This document shows, in pieces, positions 7,901 to 15,253 of a stretch of DNA of 19,396 nucleotides. Made by a program: the position numbers and the translations under genes. Below the pieces are notes generated by a model that did not search any database, was not told where the DNA came from, and saw nothing but the letters and a program-made list of their open reading frames with translations. This stretch comes from JBDIBB01 sp039812685. Its GTDB lineage: Bacteria > Acidobacteriota > Vicinamibacteria > Vicinamibacterales > JAFNAJ01. The stretch is taken from positions 1 to 19,396 of the forward strand of contig JBDIBB010000077.1 of NCBI GenBank assembly GCA_039812685.1, read 5' to 3'. How positions within the stretch are numbered: the stretch's first letter is position 1; the number at the start of each line of letters is the position of its first letter.

Positions 7901-8753
7901 CGCCGAAGTCGAGGCGCTGGAGGCGCAGGGCGCCGCCGAACCACAGGTGTCTGCCCTCGATACCGCCGACGACGCCGACCTCGACGCCGATCCCGAGGCG
8001 GCCGGCACCGGGCCGGCCTCGCTCGCCGATGGCGATGCGGCGGCCGATCGCGATGCCACGGCCGTGGCTGAGGCGGAGGATGCGAAGGCCGAGGGCCTGC
8101 ACGCCCGCGCGCTCACCGCCGAGGAAGCGATCGCCACGCTGCGGGCCAGGATCGATCGCCTCGGCGCCGTCAACATGATGGCCATCGAGCAGTTCGAGGA
8201 ACTCGAGCAGCGCCACCAGTTCCTGACCGGCCAGCACGCAGACCTCGTGGAGTCGATCGCCCAGACCAGCGAGGCCATCCGCCGGATCGATCGCACGACC
8301 CGCGAGCGCTTCCAGGAGGCGTTTGCGGCCATCACCCGCTACTTCGAGGAGACCTTCCAGACGCTGTTCGGCGGCGGCCGCGCGGGACTCGTGCTGATCG
8401 ACGAGTCGGATCAGCTGGAGAGCGGCATCGACATCGTGGCGCAGCCTCCAGGCAAGCGGCTGCAGAACGTGCAGCTGCTCTCTGGCGGCGAGAAGGCGCT
8501 CACGGCGATGGCGCTCATGTTCTCGATCTTCAGGTACCGACCGAGCCCCTTCTGCCTGCTCGACGAAATCGACGCGCCGCTGGACGACGCCAACATCGGA
8601 CGCTTCATCGAGATGCTGCGCGGCATGCAGGACCGCACGCAGTTCATTCTCGTCACGCACCATCGCAAGACGATGGAGATCGCCGATCGGCTCTACGGCG
8701 TGACGATGGAGGAGCCGGGCGTGTCGAAGCTGATCTCGCTGAAGCTGAATTGA
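4968..8753 (+). CDS. smc: Chromosome segregation ATPase SMC
   Basis: A 1261-residue structural-maintenance-of-chromosomes protein, a homodimeric ATPase that compacts and segregates the nucleoid. The N-terminal head opens with MRLNRLEISGFKSFPDRADL and carries Walker A GPNGCGKSN at residues 31-39. The conserved EQGKIGQILSAKPTERR and EEAAGVTKYKSRR blocks lead into coiled coil (about 170-520). A hinge lies around 530-695 (YGDAARAILADP, ending in LVSGGSRAEGRGLLT), followed by the returning coiled coil. The C-terminal head has the signature LLSGGEKALTAMAL at 1170-1183, Walker B FCLLDEIDAP with Asp1199/Glu1200, and the LVTHHRKTME switch. An Asp/Ala-rich low-complexity insert (about 987-1042) interrupts the second coil. 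No scpA or scpB is within the window. The start has no clear Shine-Dalgarno. Confidence 0.97.
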   Translation: MRLNRLEISGFKSFPDRADLAFDRGVTAIVGPNGCGKSNVVDAITWVLGEQSAKSLRGERMEDVIFGGSDARKPTAAAEVRLKLADVPSQAARAAAARLDPALGSATGDGDGVQMTLPATDARDVEIARRLYRSGESEYLIDGDVVRLRDVQDLLMDGGLGVRAYAVIEQGKIGQILSAKPTERRLLIEEAAGVTKYKSRRRSAELKLEAAQQNLARVDDVIFEIEKQRASLKRQAAKARRYRALREELRRWEKVLFARRYRALAQAIEAARARLAEAREREAQLVSEFAACERRLDATRADLAALEARATAARDTAHACELDTERRQQQLAFDRQQVDGLADAVGILAAELTDIETRRAPAQAELEQRRAASAEAETSCQEAAGHLAGRQDEVLDAQRRVQSAEAAVEDARRQASANAAAVATLRNVIERAREAAERLAGEMTRLDGEAGDLRIEVGRVTAEREQFAEALRGVQSAVEQSRQAMALRGVALAAERAGRERQRADLRASEREAASLDARLRSLEELEAAREGYGDAARAILADPRLGLTHAGAVADVVEAEPAYERAVEACLGDLLQFVLVASHDVARRGLELVRARNLGRCGFLVTGADGQSPAAAVPPAAGLVALASVLRVSGPHAAAITSAVGEAWVADSFEAAAEASRATLAPVVSLAGDVFRAGRLVSGGSRAEGRGLLTTKRELRELRERTAAAHEQAARLASGLIAVDAAVGEHEQVIADLAAALHAHEKAGVGAEVQVSRAAGDLDRLARRLDLVASERRRIVEEREAQLTRQEEAQQSVGEHEQRQRDLDTALEEAARRLAGARESFAEVSDRLAEARARHAALVERAAGVANDVRRLEESCRELEQRFASRSAERERSLARRLDLEAAIDAGAARLADEQQALGAAREEVRRAEADAGERSEEFGRVDAEARSARVLVEEARAALAHLDVARATAESDLVHLAASCQEALQAPLDEVAAEVEALEAQGAAEPQVSALDTADDADLDADPEAAGTGPASLADGDAAADRDATAVAEAEDAKAEGLHARALTAEEAIATLRARIDRLGAVNMMAIEQFEELEQRHQFLTGQHADLVESIAQTSEAIRRIDRTTRERFQEAFAAITRYFEETFQTLFGGGRAGLVLIDESDQLESGIDIVAQPPGKRLQNVQLLSGGEKALTAMALMFSIFRYRPSPFCLLDEIDAPLDDANIGRFIEMLRGMQDRTQFILVTHHRKTMEIADRLYGVTMEEPGVSKLISLKLN

Positions 8754-8808
8754 TCGGGCTGCCGGCGGCGCACCGCCCGTGACGGACCCCGTGACCAGGG
8801 GCCTCGCG

Positions 8809-9948
8809 ATGAACGAAGACAGGGCCACGCGGTATCACCGGCAGAAGCGGCGCTCGCGGGTTGCCGGCGTCGTCGGCGGTGGCGTGTTGCTCGCGGCCTT
8901 CTGGTTCAGCGGCGCCTCCGTCGCGCTGCGAGACCTGGCCGTGCGCACGGCGTTCGCCCTCCCGGTGCCGGCCTCATGGCATCACGCGCTGGTCGTGGCC
9001 TTCTATGTGGCGGGGCTCTGCACGGCCGCCGAGCTCCTCGCCTGTCCGCTCGCCGTGCACCGCGGCTACCTGCTCGATCGGCGTTACGGGCTCAGTGCCC
9101 AGCCGTTCCCGCGCTGGATGGCGGACTACGTCAAGGGCGCCGGCCTGGCGCTGGGGCTCGCGCTGGCCGCCGCCAGCCTGGCCTATGCGTGGCTGCGCTG
9201 GTGGCCGTCGTGGTGGTGGGTGCCCACCGGGGCGCTGCTCGTCGCCGGTACCGTGGGACTGGCCTTTCTCGCGCCGATCCTTCTGTTCCCCCTCTTCTTC
9301 AAGCTGCGGCCGCTGGGCCGTGACGCGCTGCTGCACCGGCTCGAGGCGCTCGTCGAGCGCGCGGGTGTGCCGGTCATCGGCATCTACGAGTGGCGCCTCG
9401 GCGACCGCACGCGGGCGGCCAACGCGGCGCTCGTGGGCCTGGGCCGCACCCGGCGCATCCTCGTGTCGGACACGCTGCTGGCCGCCTACTCCGAGGACGA
9501 GATCGAGGTGGTCCTCGCGCACGAGCTGGCCCATCACGTCCACGGCGATCTCTGGAAGGCGCTCGCCGTCGACGCGGTGCTGACCACGGGGGCGCTCGGC
9601 GCCGGCCACCTGGCCCTGGGCCTGGCCGCCGGAGTCGGCGGCCTGGCCTCGACGGCCGACGTGGCGGGTCTGCCAATCCTGCTGCTGGGCGCCGCGGCCT
9701 GGTCGGCAGCCACGCTGCCGCTGGTCAACGGCCTGTCGCGCGCGCACGAACGCCGCGCCGATCGCTTCGCGCTCGAGCTCACCGGCAATCCCGAGGCGTT
9801 CATCGCGGCCATGCGTCGTCTCGGCGCGCAGAACCTCGCGGAGGAGGCCCCGTCGCGGGTGACGCGCTGGATCTTCCACAGTCATCCGCCGCTGCCCGAG
9901 CGCGTGCTCGCGGCCCGTGACTGGATGCGGCAGCGGGCCGGCGCCTGA
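8809..9948 (+). CDS. M48 (Ste24-like) membrane zinc metalloprotease
   Basis: About 379 residues; resembles CaaX-prenyl-protease-1 type M48 peptidases of bacteria. The N-terminal half has four hydrophobic helices (GGGVLLAAFWFSGASVAL; ALVVAFYVAGLCTAAELL; GAGLALGLALAAASLAYAWL; ALLVAGTVGLAFLAPILLFPLFF). The zinc site is HELAHH (His238, Glu239, His242), with the third ligand Glu314 in EHERRAD-like context (HERRADRFALELTG). Two more hydrophobic stretches separate these. It probably cleaves membrane or periplasmic proteins, but bacterial substrates of this group are not established. The ATG at 8809 has AGGGG (8797-8801) at 7-nt spacing. A GTG at 8779 in the same frame would add ten residues without a good ribosome site. 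It lies 55 nt after smc, on the same strand. Confidence 0.9.
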   Translation: MNEDRATRYHRQKRRSRVAGVVGGGVLLAAFWFSGASVALRDLAVRTAFALPVPASWHHALVVAFYVAGLCTAAELLACPLAVHRGYLLDRRYGLSAQPFPRWMADYVKGAGLALGLALAAASLAYAWLRWWPSWWWVPTGALLVAGTVGLAFLAPILLFPLFFKLRPLGRDALLHRLEALVERAGVPVIGIYEWRLGDRTRAANAALVGLGRTRRILVSDTLLAAYSEDEIEVVLAHELAHHVHGDLWKALAVDAVLTTGALGAGHLALGLAAGVGGLASTADVAGLPILLLGAAAWSAATLPLVNGLSRAHERRADRFALELTGNPEAFIAAMRRLGAQNLAEEAPSRVTRWIFHSHPPLPERVLAARDWMRQRAGA

Positions 9949-10022
9949 CGCGCCGCGCGCGCCGCCGCGTCGAGATCGCCGCCAATTGGCCCTCCGAACC
10001 ACGAACTCCTCCGAGGATCACG

Positions 10023-10040
10023 CCGTTTTCAACGGTTTCT
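10023..10040 (+). terminator. Weak hairpin with short T-run after the M48 gene
   Basis: CCGTT (10023-10027) pairs with AACGG (10031-10035) around a TTC loop and is followed by TTTCT. The stem is only 5 bp, but it is one of few hairpins here with a T-rich 3' side, and it lies 75 nt after the stop codon. Confidence 0.35.
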
Positions 10041-10147
10041 CACGCGCGGCCCTCTAGTTTCGCCGCGATTGGCCGAATTCATGCCTGTGGTCCTGTGGGG
10101 GGGAAGGTCGCCCGCCCGAGGTCGGGACACGGAAGGCGAGCGATTGC

Positions 10148-10912
10148 GTGGCGGTCATTCCTGCTGCCGGCGGAATCCCGGGCGGCCCTGCGAGGCGGCC
10201 TCCTCAGGCCATCGTCGTGGCCAGCCATTGGCTCGAGCACGTCGGAGCGGAGGTCATCACACACCTCAGCGACCGCTGGGTGGTGCGCCACGTGGCGGCC
10301 GGTTCAACGATCCTGCGGCCCGGCGCAGCCGCACTGGGCGTCTGCTTCGTGTTGAGCGGCACCTTGCGGGTGCAGGTGGCGACCGGCACGCCCACGCCTG
10401 TCACGCTCGCCCTCGTCGGCCCCGGCGAGATCGTCGGAGAGCTGGCGCTGTTCGACGGCGAGGCCTTCGCGGCCGAGGTGTCGGCCGTCGAGTTCAGCCA
10501 GGTGGCGTGGATCGACCGCGAGACGTTCGTCGCAGCGATGCAGCGCTGGCCGGCGTTGACCTCTGGCGTGGCGACGCTGCTCTCGCGGCGCCTGCGCGTC
10601 ACCGACCGGACGGTGCAGGCGCTGGTGACGATGGAAGTGGACCAGCGGGTGGCGCAGCGCCTGCTGGATTTCGGCGGTACCTACGGCGAGCCACTCGATG
10701 ACGGTGGCATCCGTCTGCCGATGCGGATCACCCAACAGGATCTTGCGGCCCTGGTGGGCGCCTCGCGCGAGCGCACCAACCGTGCGCTGGTGGCCTTCAA
10801 ACGGCGGGGCTGGGTTGCCGTGGACGCGCAGAACCGCATGACGCTGCTGCGGCCCGACCTGCTCGCGCGGCGCGTGCAGGGGCCCGGCCCGCGCGATCCG
10901 CTCGACGCCTGA
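10148..10912 (+). CDS. Crp/Fnr family transcriptional regulator
   Basis: A 254-residue regulator. The N-terminal cyclic-nucleotide-binding-like beta barrel spans about 25-145 (FVLSGTLRVQV; LVGPGEIVGELALFDGE). A dimerisation helix follows (ALVTMEVDQRVAQRLLDFGG), then a C-terminal winged helix at about 190-245 (MRITQQDLAALVGASRERTNRALVAFKRRGWV, split here only by description). The cAMP-contacting Arg-Ser of Crp is replaced: the GELALFDGEAFAAEV block has Phe107 where Arg would be, so cAMP is unlikely as ligand. There is no N-terminal cysteine cluster, so it is not an Fe-S FNR. The GTG at 10148 follows GGAAGGCGAG (10131-10140); a later GTG at 10216 is possible. It converges on the cupredoxin gene with a 7-nt gap. 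Confidence 0.88.
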   Translation: MAVIPAAGGIPGGPARRPPQAIVVASHWLEHVGAEVITHLSDRWVVRHVAAGSTILRPGAAALGVCFVLSGTLRVQVATGTPTPVTLALVGPGEIVGELALFDGEAFAAEVSAVEFSQVAWIDRETFVAAMQRWPALTSGVATLLSRRLRVTDRTVQALVTMEVDQRVAQRLLDFGGTYGEPLDDGGIRLPMRITQQDLAALVGASRERTNRALVAFKRRGWVAVDAQNRMTLLRPDLLARRVQGPGPRDPLDA

Positions 10913-10919
10913 CCGGCCG

Positions 10920-11342
10920 TCAGCGCGAGGCGACGGTGAGCGTTCCGCGCATGTCGCGGCAGCGCTCGTCGGACTTCAGGTTGCAGTAGTAGACGAAGCG
11001 CCCGGCCTGATCGGCGCGGAACTCGAAGCTGACCGGCGTGCCGGGGCTCGCCCGCTTCGCGATGCGGTACTCGTCGATCGTGAAGCTGTACGGCGCGTCT
11101 TCGGCGGTGAAGACGATGCGCACGAGCTGATCCTGCCGCACCTCGATGGCGGCGGGCTGGAACGCGTAGCCCCTGCCACTGACCGCGATTGTCCGCACCT
11201 GCTCCTGGGCCGAAGCGGCGCGCCACGGGCCGGCGTCCCGCAGCACGAACGCGCCCACGGCAACCGTCAGTGCGGCCGCGGCCAGTCCGGGGACGACCCA
11301 CCGCCGCGGCGATCGTGTCGCCTGATCGCCAGTCCTGGTCAC
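10920..11342 (-). CDS. Membrane-anchored cupredoxin-like protein without histidine
   Basis: A 140-residue protein with an N-terminal signal anchor (about 14-35, VVPGLAAAALTVAVGAFVL) and one cupredoxin-like beta sandwich outside the membrane: RTIAVSGRGYAFQPAAIEVRQDQLVRIVF, then AEDAPYSFTIDEY, then the C-terminal loop FVYYCNLKSDERCRDMRG. This is the order of single-domain cupredoxins and CoxII-like CuA domains. However, the usual ligand histidines are missing, and no His occurs in the entire protein. The loop offers Cys120, Cys128 and Met131, with Cys128 where the HxxM histidine should be. The GTG at 11342 has GGGAGG (11348-11353) at 5-nt spacing. It lies downstream of pnp on the same strand but beyond a terminator-like hairpin. 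Electron transfer, copper/heme handling or no metal at all are open options. Confidence 0.8.
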   Translation of the reverse strand: MTRTGDQATRSPRRWVVPGLAAAALTVAVGAFVLRDAGPWRAASAQEQVRTIAVSGRGYAFQPAAIEVRQDQLVRIVFTAEDAPYSFTIDEYRIAKRASPGTPVSFEFRADQAGRFVYYCNLKSDERCRDMRGTLTVASR

Positions 11343-11421
11343 ACCGTCCTCCCGTTGCTCTCTGAAGTGGGCCCCGGCGCTGCCAGGGACGTGGGCCGGG
11401 GGGCACGCCGCGGGAACGCGA

Positions 11422-11454
11422 AGGGGGTGGGCCCGCGTGGCGGACCCACCCCCT
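11422..11454 (-). terminator. Terminator-like hairpin after pnp
   Basis: AGGGGGTGGG (11422-11431) pairs with CCCACCCCCT (11445-11454) over 10 bp, and the inner bases CCG/CGG extend it beyond one mismatch. On the - strand it is followed by TTCGCGTTC. It lies between the pnp stop (11537) and the cupredoxin start (11342). A smaller 7-bp stem (11488-11494 with 11508-11514) precedes it in the same 3' region. Confidence 0.6.
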
Positions 11455-11536
11455 CATCATAGACCGGTCACCCCTGGTTCGCGCACGCGCCGCCGCGGCC
11501 TGCGTGAGGCGGCGTGCCGCGCGGGCGCGGCGACCG

Positions 11537-13714
11537 TCAGCGGTCGCGCCGCCGTGGGCCGCGTGGCCCGCGATCCCCGCGATCCCCGCGATCCCCCCCG
11601 GCGTCGTTCGGTACGTAGGTCCCGCCCTGTTCCTCGATGAGGATCGCCTTGCGGCTCAGGCGCACCTTGCCGGAGGCCGGGTCGACGTTGATGACCTTCA
11701 CGAGCAACTGGTCGCCCTCTTTCAACTCGTCGCGCACGTCCTTCACGCGGTGCATCGCGATCTCCGAGACGTGGAGCAGTCCGTCGACGCCCGGCATGAT
11801 CTCGACGAACGCGCCGAAGTCGGTGATGCGCTCGACGCGGCCGAGGTAGGTCTTGTTGAGTTCGGGCGTCGCCGTGAGTTCCTCGATGATCGCAATCGCG
11901 CGCCGGGCCGACGACTCGTCGGCCGACGCGACGTTGACGCGGCCGTCGTCCTCGACGTCGATCTTCACCCCGGTCTTCTCGATGATGCCGCGGATGGTCT
12001 TGCCGCCGGGGCCGATCACGTCGCGGATCTTGTCGACGGGAATCCGCAGCGAGATGATGCGCGGCGCGTAGGCCGAGACGCTGGGGCGCGGCGCGGCCAG
12101 CGCCTCGCGCATCTTCGCGAGGATGTGCAGCCGGCCCTCGCGCGCCTGCGCGAGCGCACGACGCATGACCTCGGCGGTGATGCCCGCCACCTTGATATCC
12201 ATCTGCAGCGCGGTGATGCCGGCCTCGGTGCCGGCCACCTTGAAGTCCATGTCGCCGTAGTGATCCTCGGCGCCGGCGATGTCGCTCAGCACCGCGTACT
12301 TGCCGGTGTCCTCGTCCATCACCAGGCCCATGGCCATGCCAGCCACCGCGGCGGCCAGCGGGGCGCCGGCGTCCATCATCGACAGCGATCCGCCGCAGAC
12401 GGTTGCCATCGACGAGGAGCCGTTGCTCTCGAGGATGTCCGACACCACGCGGATCGTGTAGGGGAAGGCCTCCTCGCCCGGCACGACCGGCAGCAGCGCG
12501 CGTTCGGCGAGGGCGCCGTGGCCCACCTCGCGGCGTCCCGGGCCGCGCAGGAACGCCACCTCGCCCACCGAGAACGGCGGGAAGTTGTAGTGCAGCATGA
12601 AGCGCTTCCACTGCTCGCCTTCGACGTGCTCGATCTTCTGCTGGTCGTCGGCGGTGCCGAGCGTGCAGGTGACGAGCGCCTGCGTCTCGCCGCGCGTGAA
12701 GACGGCCGATCCGTGCGCGCGGGGCAGCACGCCCGTCTCGATCCAGATGGGACGGATCTCGTCGAACTTCCGGCCATCGAGCCGCTGGCCGCGCTGCAGG
12801 ATCTCGTCGCGCAGCACCTTCTCCTTCAGCTCCTTGAAGATGGACTTGGCTTCGAGCCGGCGTTCCACCGCCCCCTCGGGCAGCGACGCGATCAGATCCT
12901 CGAGCAGCTGATCGACGCGGTCGTAGTTCTCCAGCTTGCCGCGGATGCGCATGGCCTCCGACAGCGGCAGGTAGATCTTCTCCTCCACCTCGCGATAGAA
13001 CGCGGCGCTGTAGGCCTTGGCAGCCACCTCGAGCTTGGGCTTGCCGGCCGCCGCCTTCAGGTCGTCGATCGCCTTCACGATCTCGCGGATGGCGGCATGG
13101 CCGGCCTCGAGCGCGCCGACCATCTCCTCCTCGCTGACCTGTCTGGCGCCGGCCTCCACCATCACGATGGCGTCGGCGCTGCCGGCCACGATGAGATCGA
13201 GACGGCTCGCCTTGCGCTGCTCGAACGTGGGATTGACGACGTAGGTGCCGTCGACCAGGCCCACGCGCACGCAGCCCAGCGTCTTCGCAAAGGGGATCTC
13301 GGAGAGGGCGAGCGCGGCCGATGCGCCGGTGACCGCCAGCACGTCGGTGTCGTTGTCGCTGTCGGCCGAGAGCACCAGCGCGATGATCTGCGTCTCGTAG
13401 CGCCAGCCGCTCGGGAACAGCGGCCGGCACGGCCGGTCGATCAGGCGGCTGGTGAGCACTTCCTTCTCGGCAGGCTTGCCCTCGCGCTTGAAGAAGCCGC
13501 CCGGAATGCGTCCCGACGCATAGGTGTACTCGCGGTAGTCGACCGTGAGCGGCAGGAAGTCGATGCCTTCCCGCGGGTGGTTGGCGTGGCAGGCGGTGAC
13601 GAGCACCATCGAGTCGCCGTAGCGGACGACCACGGCGCCATCGGCCTGCTTGGCCAGTTTGCCCGTCTCGATCGACAGGGTTCGCTGACCCAGGGAGAGT
13701 TCGCGTCTGTGCAT
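11537..13714 (-). CDS. pnp: Polyribonucleotide nucleotidyltransferase (PNPase)
   Basis: A 725-residue 3'-to-5' phosphorolytic exoribonuclease that degrades mRNA, releasing nucleoside diphosphates; it forms a homotrimer. Domain order: RNase PH-like 1 (about 10-145, SGRIPGGFFKREGKP, RLIDRPCRPLFP); an all-helical linker; RNase PH-like 2 (about 315-545, with HYNFPPFSVGE, GRREVGHGALAERAL and the metal-site blocks GDMDFKVAGT and LQMDIK, Asp506); KH (about 555-615, VIGPGGKTIRGI); S1 (about 620-690, GRVERITDFGAFVEI). A short Gly-Asp-Arg/Pro-Arg tail ends the protein. I start at the ATG 13714, before HRRELSLG, which has GAGG at 7-nt spacing. An open-frame extension further upstream does not resemble PNPase. 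It is the last gene of the infB-pnp cluster, 115 nt after rpsO. Confidence 0.98.
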   Translation of the reverse strand: MHRRELSLGQRTLSIETGKLAKQADGAVVVRYGDSMVLVTACHANHPREGIDFLPLTVDYREYTYASGRIPGGFFKREGKPAEKEVLTSRLIDRPCRPLFPSGWRYETQIIALVLSADSDNDTDVLAVTGASAALALSEIPFAKTLGCVRVGLVDGTYVVNPTFEQRKASRLDLIVAGSADAIVMVEAGARQVSEEEMVGALEAGHAAIREIVKAIDDLKAAAGKPKLEVAAKAYSAAFYREVEEKIYLPLSEAMRIRGKLENYDRVDQLLEDLIASLPEGAVERRLEAKSIFKELKEKVLRDEILQRGQRLDGRKFDEIRPIWIETGVLPRAHGSAVFTRGETQALVTCTLGTADDQQKIEHVEGEQWKRFMLHYNFPPFSVGEVAFLRGPGRREVGHGALAERALLPVVPGEEAFPYTIRVVSDILESNGSSSMATVCGGSLSMMDAGAPLAAAVAGMAMGLVMDEDTGKYAVLSDIAGAEDHYGDMDFKVAGTEAGITALQMDIKVAGITAEVMRRALAQAREGRLHILAKMREALAAPRPSVSAYAPRIISLRIPVDKIRDVIGPGGKTIRGIIEKTGVKIDVEDDGRVNVASADESSARRAIAIIEELTATPELNKTYLGRVERITDFGAFVEIMPGVDGLLHVSEIAMHRVKDVRDELKEGDQLLVKVINVDPASGKVRLSRKAILIEEQGGTYVPNDAGGDRGDRGDRGPRGPRRRDR
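11572..11598. repeat. pnp: Three 9-bp tandem repeats in the pnp 3' end
   Basis: GATCCCCGC occurs at 11572-11580 and 11581-11589, with a variant GATCCCCCC at 11590-11598. The repeats encode the GDRGDRGDRG part of the PNPase tail, and the 9-bp unit keeps the frame. Confidence 0.85.
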
Positions 13715-13752
13715 AAAGGAGCCTCTACGGGTGTGCCGGTGCGCTGCCGTGC

Positions 13753-13798
13753 GGGGTGACGCCCGGACGTGCGGCGGGGAGGAGCGGAACGTCACCCC
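13753..13798 (-). promoter_or_regulatory. rpsO-pnp intergenic hairpin (candidate RNase III/PNPase control site)
   Basis: GGGGTGACG (13753-13761) and CGTCACCCC (13790-13798) are a perfect 9-bp inverted repeat. In the - strand RNA two U-G pairs and one C-G pair can extend the stem inward. It sits between the rpsO stop (13830) and the pnp Shine-Dalgarno. In E. coli the same interval holds an RNase III-cleaved stem through which PNPase represses itself. The role here is inferred from position. Confidence 0.5.
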
Positions 13799-13829
13799 TC
13801 CCGCGACGGCCGCAGGTCGTCTGGCGTGC

Positions 13830-14099
13830 CTACTTGCGGATGCCGAGCCGCTTGATCAGGTCAGCGTAGCGCTCGACGTCCTTCGACTTCAGGTAGTCGA
13901 GCAGCCGGCGCCGCTGGCCGACGAGTTTCAGGAGACCGCGCCGTGAATGGTGGTCCTTGGTGTGGATCTTGAAATGTTCCGTGAGGTAGCCGATGCGATC
14001 GCTCAGCAGCGCCACCTGCACCTCGGGCGACCCCGTGTCGGTGGGGTGCGTCCGGAACCCGTCGATGACCGTCGTCTTGCGTTCCCTGGTCAGTGCCAC
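13830..14099 (-). CDS. rpsO: 30S ribosomal protein S15
   Basis: An 89-residue primary 16S rRNA-binding protein of the small-subunit platform. The whole family pattern is present: RTHPTDTGSPEVQVALLSDRIGYLTEHFKIH (described in pieces as HPTDTGSPEVQVALL and LTEHFKIH), then KDHHSRRGLLKLVGQRRRLLDYL and YADLIKRLGIRK. The GTG at 14099 gives VALTRERK and exactly the usual 89 residues. It has a strong GGAGGAG (14105-14111) at 5-nt spacing; an earlier in-frame start at 14138 would add 13 non-conserved residues. It lies between truB and pnp, with a 112-nt leader region holding a probable promoter and alternative hairpins. S15 commonly represses its own mRNA, and this leader is a candidate site. Confidence 0.97.
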   Translation of the reverse strand: MALTRERKTTVIDGFRTHPTDTGSPEVQVALLSDRIGYLTEHFKIHTKDHHSRRGLLKLVGQRRRLLDYLKSKDVERYADLIKRLGIRK

Positions 14100-14135
14100 T
14101 GACTCTCCTCCACGGGCGGCCCAGAAACGGTCCGC

Positions 14136-14197
14136 CACGGCCTCGCGCCGCCGTGAACCGCACCAGCCCGCCGTATGACGGCCTCGTCGAGGCCGTG
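14136..14197 (-). promoter_or_regulatory. rpsO leader with two competing stems (candidate S15 autoregulatory RNA)
   Basis: In the - strand RNA the segment at 14197-14188 can pair in two ways. It forms an 8-bp hairpin with 14185-14178 (three-base loop). It also forms a perfect 10-bp stem with 14145-14136, because the 9-mer ACGGCCTCG (+ strand reading) is present at both 14137-14145 and 14178-14186. The distal partner lies about 25 nt before the rpsO Shine-Dalgarno. The two folds exclude each other. Function is inferred. Confidence 0.5.
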
Positions 14198-14211
14198 TGT
14201 AACGTTTTATC

Positions 14212-15198
<987 letters not shown>

Positions 15199-15253
15199 GG
15201 TGCTGGCGAGGTGCGTGTGGCGGGCCGGGAGGCCCGCCGGGAGACTCGATCCA

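Noticed and set aside
6102..8828. A 908-codon open frame antisense to smc
   Set aside because: The + strand encodes a complete SMC with all motifs; the opposite frame has no recognisable domain and extends only because of GC-driven lack of stops.
10028..10058. Possible promoter for the Crp-like gene (TTCAAC with TCTAGT)
   Set aside because: Spacing is 19 nt and both boxes are poor matches; not strong enough to annotate.
10251..10268. GAGGT-N8-ACCTC inverted repeat as a Crp-type operator
   Set aside because: It lies within the coding region of the regulator and does not match known Crp or Fnr half-sites.
11343..11536. Possible small RNA gene in the gap between pnp and the cupredoxin gene
   Set aside because: Apart from the terminator-like hairpin and one 7-bp stem I see no promoter, tRNA-like arm or other RNA signature.
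13715..13795. N-terminal extension of pnp upstream of ATG 13714
   Set aside because: The 27 added residues are not PNPase-like and overlap the intergenic hairpin; ATG 13714 has a suitable ribosome site.
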